Of a stretch of DNA of 64,000 nucleotides, positions 24,043 to 34,648 are shown one piece after another. Under the pieces are notes generated by a model. It searched no databases. It was not told the origin of the DNA and worked only from the letters and a program-made list of their open reading frames with translations. Source of the DNA: Carettochelys insculpta (lineage: Eukaryota; Chordata; Testudines; Carettochelyidae); contig NC_134142.1 of NCBI RefSeq assembly GCF_033958435.1, positions 102,433,001-102,497,000 of the forward strand. Reading direction: 5' to 3'. Position 1 is the first letter of the stretch. Each line of letters opens with the position of its first letter. The position numbers and the translations under genes were made by a program.

Positions 24043-24618
24043 GTGACTGAAATTTGGGCACCAGGCAAACCAATAAGAAAATCAACAAGAAATGAGAAAC
24101 ATCAACAATTCAAGCTTGCTTGCTGGAATGTGCGGACCATGCTGACCGGCTTGACTGAAGATCTTCAGGCCATCAGTGACACCCACAAGACCGCTGTCAT
24201 CAATGAGGAACTGAAGAGGCTCCGAGTTGATATCGCTGCACTGCAAGAGACACGACTTGCAGATTCGGGATCTCTAAAGGAAAAGGACTACACCTTTTTC
24301 TGGCAGGGTAAAGCCCAAGAAGAACCCAGAGAGCATGGTGTTGGCTTCGCTGTCAGAAACACCCTTCTACAAATGGTTGATTTAGTCATGGGCGGATCAG
24401 AAAGACTTCTTCGGATCATGCTTCAAACGTGCGCCGGTCCTGTCCACCTGATCAGTGCTTATGCCCCAACCCTGTACACCACACCAGAAGTAAAAGACAA
24501 GTTCTATGATGTGCTTAGTGCTGCTGTAGTGCAAATACCTGCTCGTGAACAACTGTACATCTTGGGTGACTTCAATGCAAGAGTTGGAGCTGATTGGGCT
24601 TCATGGCCTTCCTGCTAG
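24043..24618 (+). CDS. RTE-like ORF, N-terminal part: APE-type endonuclease (frameshifted)
   Basis: Encodes the first 191 residues of the retrotransposon polyprotein. This endonuclease nicks target DNA so that reverse transcription can be primed there. Motifs seen: WNVRT at residues 28-32, LQETR with the metal-binding Glu at 69, SAYAPT around 138-143, and GDFNARVG at 175-182. These are the standard blocks of exonuclease III/APE-like LINE endonucleases. The ATG is a plausible natural start: a short basic leader precedes WNVRT. The frame ends ...SWPSC-stop, and the expected continuation (LGHFGVGK) lies in the next frame, so one base was lost near 24612-24615. The product is therefore truncated in this copy. 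Proteins with this domain are often mislabelled 'craniofacial development protein 2-like'. Confidence 0.85.
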   Translation: MTEIWAPGKPIRKSTRNEKHQQFKLACWNVRTMLTGLTEDLQAISDTHKTAVINEELKRLRVDIAALQETRLADSGSLKEKDYTFFWQGKAQEEPREHGVGFAVRNTLLQMVDLVMGGSERLLRIMLQTCAGPVHLISAYAPTLYTTPEVKDKFYDVLSAAVVQIPAREQLYILGDFNARVGADWASWPSC

Positions 24619-27257
24619 GACACTTTGGTGTGGGAAAAATGAATGAAAATGGACAGCGTCTTCTTGAACTGTGCACGTACCACAATCTGTGCATCACAAA
24701 CACATTCTTCCGAACGAAGCCACAGCACAGAGTGTCGTGGAGACACCCACGCTCGAAGCACTGGCATCAACTAGATGTGGTCATCACTAGGCATAACAAC
24801 CTCAAAAACGTCCTTCTGACATGCAGCTATGATAGTGCTGTCTGCGATACAGATCACTTGCTAGTTTGCTCCAACCTCAAGCTGAGACCCAAGAAGCTGT
24901 ACCGCTGTAAACCTGCTGGAAGGCCCCGCATTCACGCCAGAAAGACGGCAAACTCGGAGAAAGCTGAAAAGTTCAGAGAGACCCTCCAGGAAAATCTGCG
25001 CAGCGGCCATGGGGGCGTCGATGCGACATCCAAATGGCAACATCTGAGGGATACAGTTTACAACACGGCCTTGTCAGTGTTTGGAAGAAGAGCTAGAAAC
25101 ATGAACGACTGGTTCGAAGCTAACTCTGATGAGATGATTCCAGTCATTGAAAAGAAGCGTGCTGCACTCCTGGAGTACAAACGCTCACCGAGCCAGAGTA
25201 CCCAGCAAGCACTTAGAGAGGCCAGAAGAACAGTACAGCAGACAGCCAGGCGCTGTGCCAACAACCACTGGCTCCAGTTATGCAGCAGCATCCAGACCTG
25301 TGCCGACTTTGGTAATCTCAGAGGAATGTACGCGGGTATGAAGAAGGCATCAGGACCCACCCAGAACAAGATGGCACCTCTGAAATCCAAATCTGGTGAA
25401 GTCATCGCTGACAAAGCCAAACAGATGGAGCGCTGGGTCGAGCACTACTCCGAGCTGTACTCACACGAGAATGTTGTGGTTGATGCAGCCCTCGATGCCG
25501 TCGAGCTCCTACCAGTAATGGATGAACTGGATCAAGAACCGACTGTGGATGAACTGAAGACAGCCATCGACAGCATTGCAGCAGGAAAGGCCCCTGGTCA
25601 GGATGGTATACCACCAGAGGTAATCAAATGTGCCGCGGACACACTCCTGGAACCCCTGCATGAGCTGCTGTGCCTGTGCTGGAAAGAGGGTGAGGTTCCA
25701 CAGGATGTGCGTGACGCTAACTTTGTAACGTTGTATAAGAACAAAGGAGACAGAAGCGACTGCAACAACTACCGTGGAATATCCCTCCTAAGCGTCACTG
25801 GTAAACTGTTCGCTCGCGTCATCCTTGGCAGACTCCAGAAGATTGCTGAGAGGGTGTACCCCGAATTGCAGTGCGGATTCCGTGCAGAGAGGTCTACTGT
25901 TGACATAGTCTTCTCTCTAAGGCAGCTGCAGGAGAAGTGCAGGGAGCAGAGAAAGCCACTTTACATAGCCTTCACCGACTTGACCAAGGCTTTTGACTTG
26001 GTCAGCAGGGATGGTCTGTTCAAACTGCTCCACAAGATAGGCTGTCCTCCACGGTTACTCAAGATGATCCAGTCGTTCCACAAAAACATGAGAGGAACCA
26101 TCCAATATGACGGCACATTATCGGATGCTTTCAGAATCAGGAGCGGCGTCGAACAAGGATGCATGCTTGCTCCGACATTGTTCGGGATCTTCTTCACACT
26201 CCTCCTGAAGCATGCCTTTGGATCTTCAACAGAGGGCATCTTGCTGCACACAAGATCTGATGGGAAACTGTTTAACCTTGCAAGGCTGAGAGCTAAGACT
26301 AAGGTGCAAGAAGTCCTCATCAAAGACATGCTGTTTGCAGACGATGCTGCTGTAGTGTCTCACACAGAAGACCAGCTTCAAAAACTGCTGAATCGGTTCT
26401 CCAAAGCGTGCAAGGACTTTGGGCTTACCATCAGCCTAAAGAAGACAAATGTACTTGGTCAAGATGTTGCTGAATCCCCATCAATCAGCATTGACAACTA
26501 TACGTTAGAGGTTGTCCACGAGTTCGTTTACCTTGGGTCCACCATCACTGACACCCTGTCGTTGGACACTGAGCTAAATAGGAGGATCGGAAAAGCAGCC
26601 ACAACTCTGTCCAGACTCAGCAAGAGAGTGTGGAATAACAACAAGCTGTACACTCACACCAAAATGCAAGTCTACAGAGCCTGCATCCTCAGCACCCTCC
26701 TTTATGGCAGCGAGACTTGGACCCTGTATGCCCGCCAGGAAAAGAGGCTGAACGTCTTCCACTTGCGCTGCCTCAGGCGCATCCTTGGAATATCATGGAA
26801 GGACAGAGTTACCAACACAGCCATCCTCGAGCAAGCTGGAATCCCAACCATGCACACCCTCCTCAGGCAGCGTCGGCTCCGCTGGCTTGGCCACGTCCAC
26901 AGGATGAACGATGGAAGGATTCCAAAAGACATCATGTATGGTGAGCTAGCCTCTGGCAAAAGACCCCCCGGACACCCCCAGCGGCGTTACAAAGATGTCT
27001 GCAAGAGAGACCTCAGAGAGGTAGACATCGAGCTGGACAACTGGGAAGAACTAGCAGACGACCGCGGCAGATGGAGGCAGGGGTTACACAAGGGCCTTCA
27101 GAAGGGCGAGTTGAAGATCAGACAGCTAGCAGAGGAGAAGCGAGCGCACAGAAAGCACAATAAGGACGTGCCAGACACCCACTACATCTGCAAGAGATGC
27201 AGCAAGGACTGTCACTCTCGTGTGGGTCTTTATAGTCACAATAGACACTGTAAATGA
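24594..27257 (+). CDS. RTE-like ORF, remainder: endonuclease end, reverse transcriptase, C-terminal Cys/His motif
   Basis: Continues the polyprotein after the frameshift; true homology begins near codon 6, not at the formal ATG. Visible: LGHFGVGK (residue ~8 on), DTDHLL (~85, the last endonuclease catalytic block), PGQDGIP (~333), YRGISLLSV (~395), CGFRAERST (~428), FTDLTKAFD (~460, palm Asp), RSGVEQGCMLAP (~517) and LFADDAAV (~579, the FADD active site). After the polymerase come YLGSTI, GSETW, RRLRWLGHV and RPPGHPQRR, usual for this group. It closes with CKRC-X3-C...H...HC at 866-887, a zinc-binding-like motif. No internal stops over 887 codons: a recent insertion. The role would be target-primed copying of its own RNA. 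Clade (RTE versus RTE-X) is not certain. Confidence 0.9.
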   Translation: MGFMAFLLGHFGVGKMNENGQRLLELCTYHNLCITNTFFRTKPQHRVSWRHPRSKHWHQLDVVITRHNNLKNVLLTCSYDSAVCDTDHLLVCSNLKLRPKKLYRCKPAGRPRIHARKTANSEKAEKFRETLQENLRSGHGGVDATSKWQHLRDTVYNTALSVFGRRARNMNDWFEANSDEMIPVIEKKRAALLEYKRSPSQSTQQALREARRTVQQTARRCANNHWLQLCSSIQTCADFGNLRGMYAGMKKASGPTQNKMAPLKSKSGEVIADKAKQMERWVEHYSELYSHENVVVDAALDAVELLPVMDELDQEPTVDELKTAIDSIAAGKAPGQDGIPPEVIKCAADTLLEPLHELLCLCWKEGEVPQDVRDANFVTLYKNKGDRSDCNNYRGISLLSVTGKLFARVILGRLQKIAERVYPELQCGFRAERSTVDIVFSLRQLQEKCREQRKPLYIAFTDLTKAFDLVSRDGLFKLLHKIGCPPRLLKMIQSFHKNMRGTIQYDGTLSDAFRIRSGVEQGCMLAPTLFGIFFTLLLKHAFGSSTEGILLHTRSDGKLFNLARLRAKTKVQEVLIKDMLFADDAAVVSHTEDQLQKLLNRFSKACKDFGLTISLKKTNVLGQDVAESPSISIDNYTLEVVHEFVYLGSTITDTLSLDTELNRRIGKAATTLSRLSKRVWNNNKLYTHTKMQVYRACILSTLLYGSETWTLYARQEKRLNVFHLRCLRRILGISWKDRVTNTAILEQAGIPTMHTLLRQRRLRWLGHVHRMNDGRIPKDIMYGELASGKRPPGHPQRRYKDVCKRDLREVDIELDNWEELADDRGRWRQGLHKGLQKGELKIRQLAEEKRAHRKHNKDVPDTHYICKRCSKDCHSRVGLYSHNRHCK

Positions 27258-27333
27258 AGTCTTCAATTGAAACTTTAAAGGGCGCGATCCATAGTCTGTG
27301 CAGACTGAAGGATGCCTACTACAAGGTAGGCAA

Positions 27334-29065
27334 AGCCATTGCCAAGAAACTAAATGAATTATTCACATCAATCTTCATTGCAAGGCATGCAGGGGAGATA
27401 CCCACATCAGAGCTATTCTTTATGGGTGACAAATCAGAAGCATTGTTCCAAATTGGTGAGTCAGTCGGAGAAGTTTTAGAACAGTTTGTTAAACTAAACA
27501 GTTGTAAGTCTCCAGAGCCCAGTGACATTCACCCATGAGCTTTTAAGGAACTCAAATACAAAATTGCAGAATTGTTGTAGGTAACCTCTCTGTGGAAACA
27601 ACTTCAGTAGCAGCGAGCTGGAACATAGCTAATGTAACAACAATTATGAAAAAGAGCTATAGAGGAGATCCTCCTACTCACAGGCCAGTGAGGCTACATT
27701 TAGTACAAGACAAATTGGTAGAAATTATAGTAAAGAATAGAATTATCAGACACATAGGTAAAGTGATTTGTTGGGGAAAAGTCAACATGGCCTTTACAAA
27801 GGGAAATCATTGCTCTCCAATCATTTTTAATTCTTTGAGGGAGTCAACAAGTATTTGTATAGAGGTGATCCATTCAATATAGTATACCTGGACTTTCAGA
27901 AGGCCATAGACAAGATTCCTTTCAAAGCCCTTGAAGGAAACTAAGAAGCCCTGGGATAAGAGGCAAGGTCCCTGATAGGCCAGCAACTGGTTTAAAGAGA
28001 GGAAGGAAACAGAATAAGGATAGATGGTCAGGTTTTATGATGGAGAGAGGTGAGCAGCAAGGTGCCCAAGAATCTGTTTTTGGATCTCTCCTAGTTGACC
28101 TTGTAATTATCTGGAAAAGAGGCAAACCAAGAAATGGCTAAGTTTCCAGACAATGTGAAATTATTCAAGGCAGTTATGTAGAAAACTAACTGTGAGGAGT
28201 TACACATGGATGGATCTCTTAAAACTGGGTGACTAGGTGATAAAATGGTAGATGAAATTTAACATTGCTATGTGCACAGTAATGTACAGTGGGAAAATAA
28301 TCCCAGTGACAGAATCATGTGTTGTAAATTGTCTGTTCCTTTGCAAAAAAATCTTGGAATCACCATGGATCATTCTGTGAAAACTTCTGCTCAATGCACA
28401 ACAGTAGTCAAAAGGCCAACAGCATGGTAGCAACTATGAGCAAAATGGTTTAAAGACAGAAAATATCACAATGCCACTATCATAGTTCTTAGTACACCTG
28501 CTCCTTGACTAAAGTGTCCAATTCTGAATGTTCCATCTCCAAAAGGCTGTAACAAAACTGGAAGATTCGGAGAGTGGCAACAAAGATGATCAAGGATATG
28601 GAACAGTTTTCATACAAGGAGAGACTAAAAGGATTAGGAATGTAAAGCTAAGAAAAGAGATGACTAAAGGACGATATGATAGATCTCTCAACTCATGAAT
28701 GGTGCAGAAAGAGTGAATGGACAAGTGTTTACCTTTTCACGCAATGCAAAAACTACTTTTTCACAAAATGCACAACCAACCTGTGGAATTTGTTTGTTGC
28801 CATAGAATGCTGTGAATACCAAAATTAAACTGGGCTCAAAAAGGACAGGATAAATTCATAGAGTGCAGTGCTGTCTAATAGCCAAGATGGTCATGGATGC
28901 AACCCTTTGCTTGAGGGGCCCCTAAACCTCTGTCAGAAGCCAGGTGGGTCACTCTATCTTTGCCTTGTTCTATACGATCTCCCTGAAGGGCCACTGTCAG
29001 AGAAAGCATACTGGGCCAGATGGACCATGATCTAATCCAGCACGGCAGCTCTTACATTCTCAAGA
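27334..29065 (+). mobile_element. CR1/L3-like LINE relic, 3' (reverse transcriptase) part
   Basis: Continuation of the relic interrupted at 22494. Readable blocks: KKLNELFTSIF (27343 on), NSCKSPEPSDIHP (ancestrally KSPGPDGIHP, ~27500), an ANVTTIMKKS block (~27625), YLDFQKA-like DFQKAIDKIP at ~27890, GIRGK near 27955, and QGAQESVFGSLL (~28060, ancestrally PQGSVLGPLL). The polymerase active site is decayed. The 3' tail 'gccaagatggtcatggatgc' and 'actgggccagatggacc' (28880-29065) is the CR1-type tail also present antisense at 8424. Many frameshifts and stops: inactive. Confidence 0.8.
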
Positions 29066-30734
29066 TCTCTCATGTATGTTTTTTTATTCATGGTACATAT
29101 TTGTCCCCTTTACTTTCAGTCATGCAGGAACTATTTTAAACACATTTTCTTTGTGGGAACTTACACCAGCAATTCTGGATTCCTGTGTGCATCTCTGGCC
29201 TCCCAGAAGGTAACACCAGGCAGTCACTATAATACTTTGCTGAACTGGACCTTCGATAAGAGTCACATGCACATATTCATAAAGGAAAAAGGCCTAACAC
29301 TGTTATTTGGATGTGTATCTTATTGCTTCAGAGCTCCTTGGCCTCCTGACGGGAGTGACTTGTAATTTCAAAGTGGTGCAGTTTTTGTCAGGTTTCTTGA
29401 AGACTAATTCTTTAGGGCACAGAATATTCTACCCTCTGTGCATGTTACGTGACTCTCATTGGCTTTTAAACTAAGTTACATGCATACATCAAAGGAAGGA
29501 TTTAGCCCATAACGATTCATCGTGAGCCTGGCGGGCAAACACAACAGCAGTAAGCTCGCAAGGTAAAGCTCTTGAACTAGGAGCGTGGCAGAGTTCAGAT
29601 CTCTGCAGAACAGCCGCATTGCTGCTCTGACTTTGGCAGCATTTTTAATATTTGTAACAGTTTAAATATACTAACACTGAAATCCTGGGGATCAAATGAC
29701 ACAGTTCCCCATCTGTTAGAAGAAGCTGCAGAAACCAAACCTTAGAGAGCTTCCCAGTGTTACATTGGGGAGGCCGATCTTGGTCAGCCTGGGTGGGACA
29801 GCCTTTGCTAGAATGTGGATCACAGCAATGCTGCCTCAGATATAGTGCCAGGTCACCCCAAGAAGCTTGCAAATGTGTTTGTGTTAGCAGAGCTGCAAAA
29901 AGCTCTGGGAAGGGAAGTGTTAATGACTGGTGATTGAATGCAGTGGTTTGCAAGCTCTAAGCAGCTTTAGTGTCTCCTACCACAGCCCTGATTTAAAATT
30001 CATAAATGCTAATCCTCCATAATTTACGGTTTAAAAAGCAGCCCCACTCACAGGCCCTGTGGCTACAGCTCTGTCAGAGTAATTATGCCGCCAAGCTGAA
30101 ATTGGACTACTAACTGAGATATTAAACAGGGTAGGAAATCCTCTTCCCTGGCAGCCTACCCAATTATTCCAAATAAGCAAACAGATTAGTGAGTAATTTT
30201 CCAGTTAAATCTGGTGATTGGTGCCAGAATTGTATGTTAAATATTCAGAAGTAAATAGATTAAAGATGAAATGTCCCCTTTTTCAAGCTTAATTTAGTGT
30301 GTATATTAAAACTTTTTTGTGGTGGTGGTGGAGAGGGGGAGGTGGAATCTTCACTGTAGTGCAATGTGATTGCTTTGAAAATAGAACCTTTCCCTGTTTG
30401 TTTGCACTCTGGGGCACTGCCATTCATTAGTCTGGGTGCCTTGTGCTGGAGGAACCCCATGCCACATTAGATACAGTATCACTCCTGCTGCTCCTTTAAC
30501 GTTCCCCTCAGAGGAGCCCTCCTGGGTGGCAGTGCTGTGAGACCACAAGCAGTGTGGATCAGGAACTTTGTAATGAGCTTTGAAAAGGGGCTGATGGGCA
30601 GGTGATGGGTATTTGGTGTTTGCAGGACACTGAAGGTGGCAATGTGGTTGGCACTGGTCCATGTCCCTTGGTTTGCAGAGGCTGAGAACAAGGATGGGTG
30701 TGTTTCATAGAGATACTTTGGCTGTTTGTGAATA
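29066..30734. other. Unassigned DNA; possible SINE head near 29555
   Basis: 29555-29650 ('ggtaaagctcttgaactagg', 'gagttcagatctctgc') resembles the tRNA-like head of a MIR-type SINE. No exon recognised. A short ggtggtggtgg run lies at 30318. Confidence 0.3.
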
Positions 30735-31542
30735 CAGTAAGGTCTCAGACTATGTGACCCTGCTCTTATGTGTCTGACCCCGATTCCTATAGTAAACGCT
30801 GCACCACAATTTCCAGTTGTGCTTAACTTGCTCCCCATACCCTGGCTCAACCCCCCTCAGCTCCACGTGGCCCCATCTCCGCTCACCACAAGCACATAGC
30901 TCCTGTTCACCCCCCACCTCTGCCTCCAGCTCACCACCCTTCAGATGTGGCTCTGGCTCAACCTCCCTGGCCCCAATTCAAACCCCCTGATGGATCACTG
31001 CCTGCACACAGCTCCAGCTCACCCACCACGCCCATGCCCGGCTCTGGCTTACCTCCCCTCCCACATGGCTCCAGCTCACCCCCCACTCCTGCCCTGGTTT
31101 AAACCACCTGTGCCCAGCTCTGGTTCAAGCCACATCCTGCCCCTCCATGCAGCTCCAGTTCAACCCCCCTGTCAGCTCACCACCCGTGCACGGCTCTGGT
31201 TCCAGCTCAACCCCCTGCCCACCGCAGCCTGGCTCACCCCCGAGCAGGGCTCCAGCTTGTCACCCACTCACAGCTCCAACTCAACTCCACCTCACCCCCC
31301 CACCCCCATAGCCCCAACCTACCCCAGGCTTAGCCACCCCCTCCACCTCCCACGGCCCCAACCCACTGCTAAGCTTAACCCTCCCCAACCGCCCTCTCCA
31401 CCCCAGGACTTACCTTTCTGCTGCTTCCCGGCTGCAGAACATGTGTTCTTCCAGGGAAAAAGCTGGACCCCTACTTACATGAAATCTGGGTTTACTCAAG
31501 GGCACGTGGAATGGAACCCTCGCGTACTCTGAGACCTTACTG
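30735..31542. mobile_element. Tigger/pogo-like element with C-rich minisatellite core
   Basis: The left end cagtaaggtctcagactatg matches the reverse complement of the right end, cagtaaggtctcagagtacg, at 17-18 of 20 positions. TA lies just outside each end (30733-30734 and 31543-31544). CAGT termini plus TA duplication are typical of pogo/Tigger elements. The ~800-bp interior is dominated by an irregular C-rich tandem array (30850-31400) of 'agctccagctcacccccc'-like units, which gives a 195-codon proline-rich open frame with no domain; I treat that frame as an artefact of composition. Confidence 0.75.
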
Positions 31543-31544
31543 TA

Positions 31545-34276
31545 TCTTGATTTCTAGCTCTCATGTTGCTTCCCCTGTTGGCCCATCAGAGCTCAGGCTT
31601 GTTAATCTTCCAGACATGCTTGCGAGAGCCATTGATTTCTCTGACCACTGGGAAGCAGGTGGGCTGAAGGACTGCATGGCCCTCAGTATTAGCTACTGCT
31701 TGGTTTGTTGGGCAGGTGGGATGAGCAGTTTGTTCTCTGTTGGTTTGTATTTGGTTTTAATATTGTGACTATTTTAACTTCTGCAAAAATGCCTACAGCA
31801 AGGGTAGCTTATTCTAAATAAGTAAATCGCCAGCAGCACTTGGCTTACAACACGAGATAGATCCCATGTCCTTCCCATCAAACCTCTCACTCTAGTTAGA
31901 TAGGACTGGATTCTGGATGGACCGTACAGCTTGCGAGTGTCCGAGTAAAGGAAACATCTGTCAACTGTGTGTGTGTGAGGGAGTTCAGGGACTGCTTTTT
32001 CCTTGCCAGGTTGAGGTGCACAGAGCTGCACAGGGGGCAGGAAGAAGTGGAAATGAGGCAGGGCAATGGGTTGACTCTCCTATTCACTGGCCTGTAGATC
32101 TGGCTTTTCCTTCAGGAGCCAGTGGCTTGCAATGGGTAATACCAAATGCAAGCCCATGAATGGCTGGAGTAGTACATACTTGCCCTATGTACACCCAGGA
32201 GGCATTCTTCTTTGTTGTGCTGTCTCCTGAAAAGGTTTGTTTGGACATCCTCCCTTATGCTGGGATGAATCTTAAATCATAATTGAGCTCAGAAAAATTA
32301 AGTGATATGCAGTCTTAAAATAAAGGCAAAACCAAACAAACTAACCCCAAAGAACCCAACTAACTAAATTCTGTTCGAAAAATTCTCTGGAATCAATCCA
32401 GGGATGTTTTTATTACCGTCAGAACTCCTAGCATTCATTTCCCTATCTGTGTTTCACAAGGCTGCAGGGGGTTTTGTTTGTTTGTTTGTTTTTCTTCACA
32501 CCACTACATGCAATGACATTTCAGTTTTGTACAGAAAAGTGTTAAATCTGAAATGGTTGTGGCTTTTTCCCCCTAGCTTGTGGAGCTCCTGACATAAAAT
32601 CCAAGGGCTGGATCTTCAGCTGGTAGAAATTGGTGTAGCTTCACAGAAATAATTGGAACTATGGAGACTGACACCACGCAAGTATCTACCCCTAAAGGGT
32701 ACAAAATTGTGTGGCACAATAGATAACAACGGATTGAAGTATTTGTGGTTTGCTTTTCCTTTTGCACTCAGAAAGGCTCCCAATTCTGTATGAATTCAGA
32801 CTCTACATCTCTACTAATGTCAATGTCATACACTGATAGGGGAAGGTTACTTCTTTTTGTATAGCACTGATAACAAACAGGGGACAGTTTATGGGATTTC
32901 TTGCACACAAAACCAAAACTGCTGCTGTGGTACCCTGGGCCCATATCAGAGGACATCCCCTTTCCCTCTTGAATGCTAGTTGCAAGTTGTACTTTCCAAA
33001 ATGCTCCAAATGCCAGCAAATTCCAAACTGCTTGAGTTTCCTGTCCTCTGCCCTGTCCGTCCAGCTGCAGCCATTTTACATTTGTGCTAAAAGTAGTCTT
33101 AGTCACATCAAGGATTGTCACTCTCTTGCTTGTTTGTCAATGAGGTTTTTCTTTTTAGGACGGTCTTGAGGGCTATAAATTTAGAAGTTCCCATATGGTC
33201 CAGGATTCTTGCTATTGGCTACAACATGTTCATAGGTTTCAGTTTGCCACAAAACCCACCGTCACATCAGTAGTTACATACTTTTTGGTTAATCCTTTTA
33301 TGGCTGTATAATCAGAGGTCTAACATCAGGGATCCTGGTGGGTGGTATTGAGGCTATGAGGATCATTGCTGTTTTTTTCTAGCTGTGGAAAAAGGACCAA
33401 AAGGATTGCTAGGTAGGAATAAGTCACAGAGCCATATACTGTATTTTATTTTCCTGCCTGTGTAGGTGGCCATTTTTAGAGGCCTCAGAGGAAGTTTCAA
33501 CATCCCAGAATTCACCTCATTGTGTAATACTTGTTCCATGGCTAGGAATTTGCTTCTCAATCTGAGCTGCTGTTGGTTTCTGACCTGAAGAACAATGGCT
33601 GCTCACCATTATTGTATTGTAGCTTGTAGAAATGCAGATAATAACCTTATTGCTATAAATATCTAATCCTTTTATTAAATAAAAATCTTATTCATATGCT
33701 GTACCCAATCATATCCAGCTACAGTGAGTTCCAGAGGTTAATTATATGTTGCATACAAAAGTACATCTGTAATGGGGCCCTTCAATTTGGGGTCACTGAC
33801 CCTCTTAAGCTACAATAGAAGTACAAACATCATCAAATAACAAAACAGCTTGTTTAGGCTGTTTTCCTCCAGGGAGGTGATTAGCTTCTCAGTGTTCCTT
33901 TATTTTTCCTCTTCTTTTTTTTATCAGAATGGCATAACTGCACAGCAAACAAACAAGGGAGTCCTCTTTTGGTAAGGAGACCCACACTATTCTCCATGTG
34001 TCAGGGAAAGCAGGATAAAGGAGAAAACATTCCCCAACCGTCAGTCTTTTCCTCAGGTAGGAAGAGAGAAGAAGTTAATCCAAGCTCTCCACATACTTTG
34101 TGGGACTATCTCCCATCCTACAGGAAACCTTTAGTTTTTATGGCTTCTCTGTCGGTAAGGCCCAAGTTTTGTCTCTGTCCTTCAACTGTTTATCAGGGCA
34201 CAGTTATTAGCCCCTCTCATCAGATCTGACACCTAAGGTGGGCTGTAAAGGATGGGTGTTTCTTCTCAGCTCAGCC
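31545..34276. other. Unassigned non-coding DNA
   Basis: No exon or RNA gene recognised. A (gttt)n run occurs at 32473-32495. 'agctggtagaaattggtg' at ~32618 belongs to the dispersed hairpin-like motif. Open frames up to 117 codons lack recognisable domains. Confidence 0.35.
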
Positions 34277-34284
34277 CCTTAATG

Positions 34285-34640
34285 CAGAGCTCCTTAACCG
34301 ATGTGCCATGGAACACTGGTATGCCGCATAGCAGCACTTAGTGTGCCTCAGTGCCGTGCCCCAGGAGTGCCATCCACTGCTCTGCACTTAGCGGGAGAAG
34401 TGAGTGGTGGTGGTGGTGGTGGTGGAGGTAGCGGCTCTGGTGAATTGCAATCATTGAGTTAGAGCTGGGGAGGGGGTTGCTGGTGTGCCTGGCTCTGAGG
34501 GAGAGGTAGAGGATTGGTTTCGAGCTGGGGGTGCCTGACTCTAGGAGAGTAGAGGGTGTGGGTTATATATATGGGGTGTTCCATGAAATTATAACAAGCG
34601 CCAAAGTGTGCCATGAGCTGATAAAGGTTACTGAGCTCTG
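34285..34640. mobile_element. hAT-like MITE with 8-bp target duplication
   Basis: The left end cagagctccttaacc and the right end ggttactgagctctg are inverted repeats with few differences. Flanks ccttaatg (34277-34284) and ccttagtg (34641-34648) match at 7 of 8 positions, the target-duplication length of hAT elements. The interior has 'gtgtgccat' words mirrored at both ends and a (ggt)n microsatellite at ~34405-34427. Non-coding. Confidence 0.75.
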
Positions 34641-34648
34641 CCTTAGTG

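Larger units (their letters stand above)
22507..27321 (+). mobile_element. Near-full-length RTE-like non-LTR retrotransposon
   Basis: A ~4.8 kb insertion inside the older CR1-like LINE. A 12-bp near-identical direct repeat, caaggcaggcaa at 22495-22506 and caaggtaggcaa at 27322-27333, flanks it and is read as the target-site duplication. In order it contains: a 65-bp segment inverted with respect to 23779-23843; a GC-rich leader; a polypyrimidine tract (23070-23155); two near-identical 179-bp modules; the endonuclease and reverse-transcriptase frames (24043-27257); and a short 3' end 'gactgaaggatgcctacta' without poly(A), as usual for RTE elements. One single-base frameshift is the only coding defect I see, so this is a relatively young copy. 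RTE-like class is inferred from domain order and motifs; the exact clade (RTE or RTE-X) is unsure. Confidence 0.8.

Noticed and set aside
30945..31532. 195-codon proline-rich open frame
   Set aside because: Entirely inside the C-rich minisatellite of a DNA transposon; composition alone keeps the frame open.
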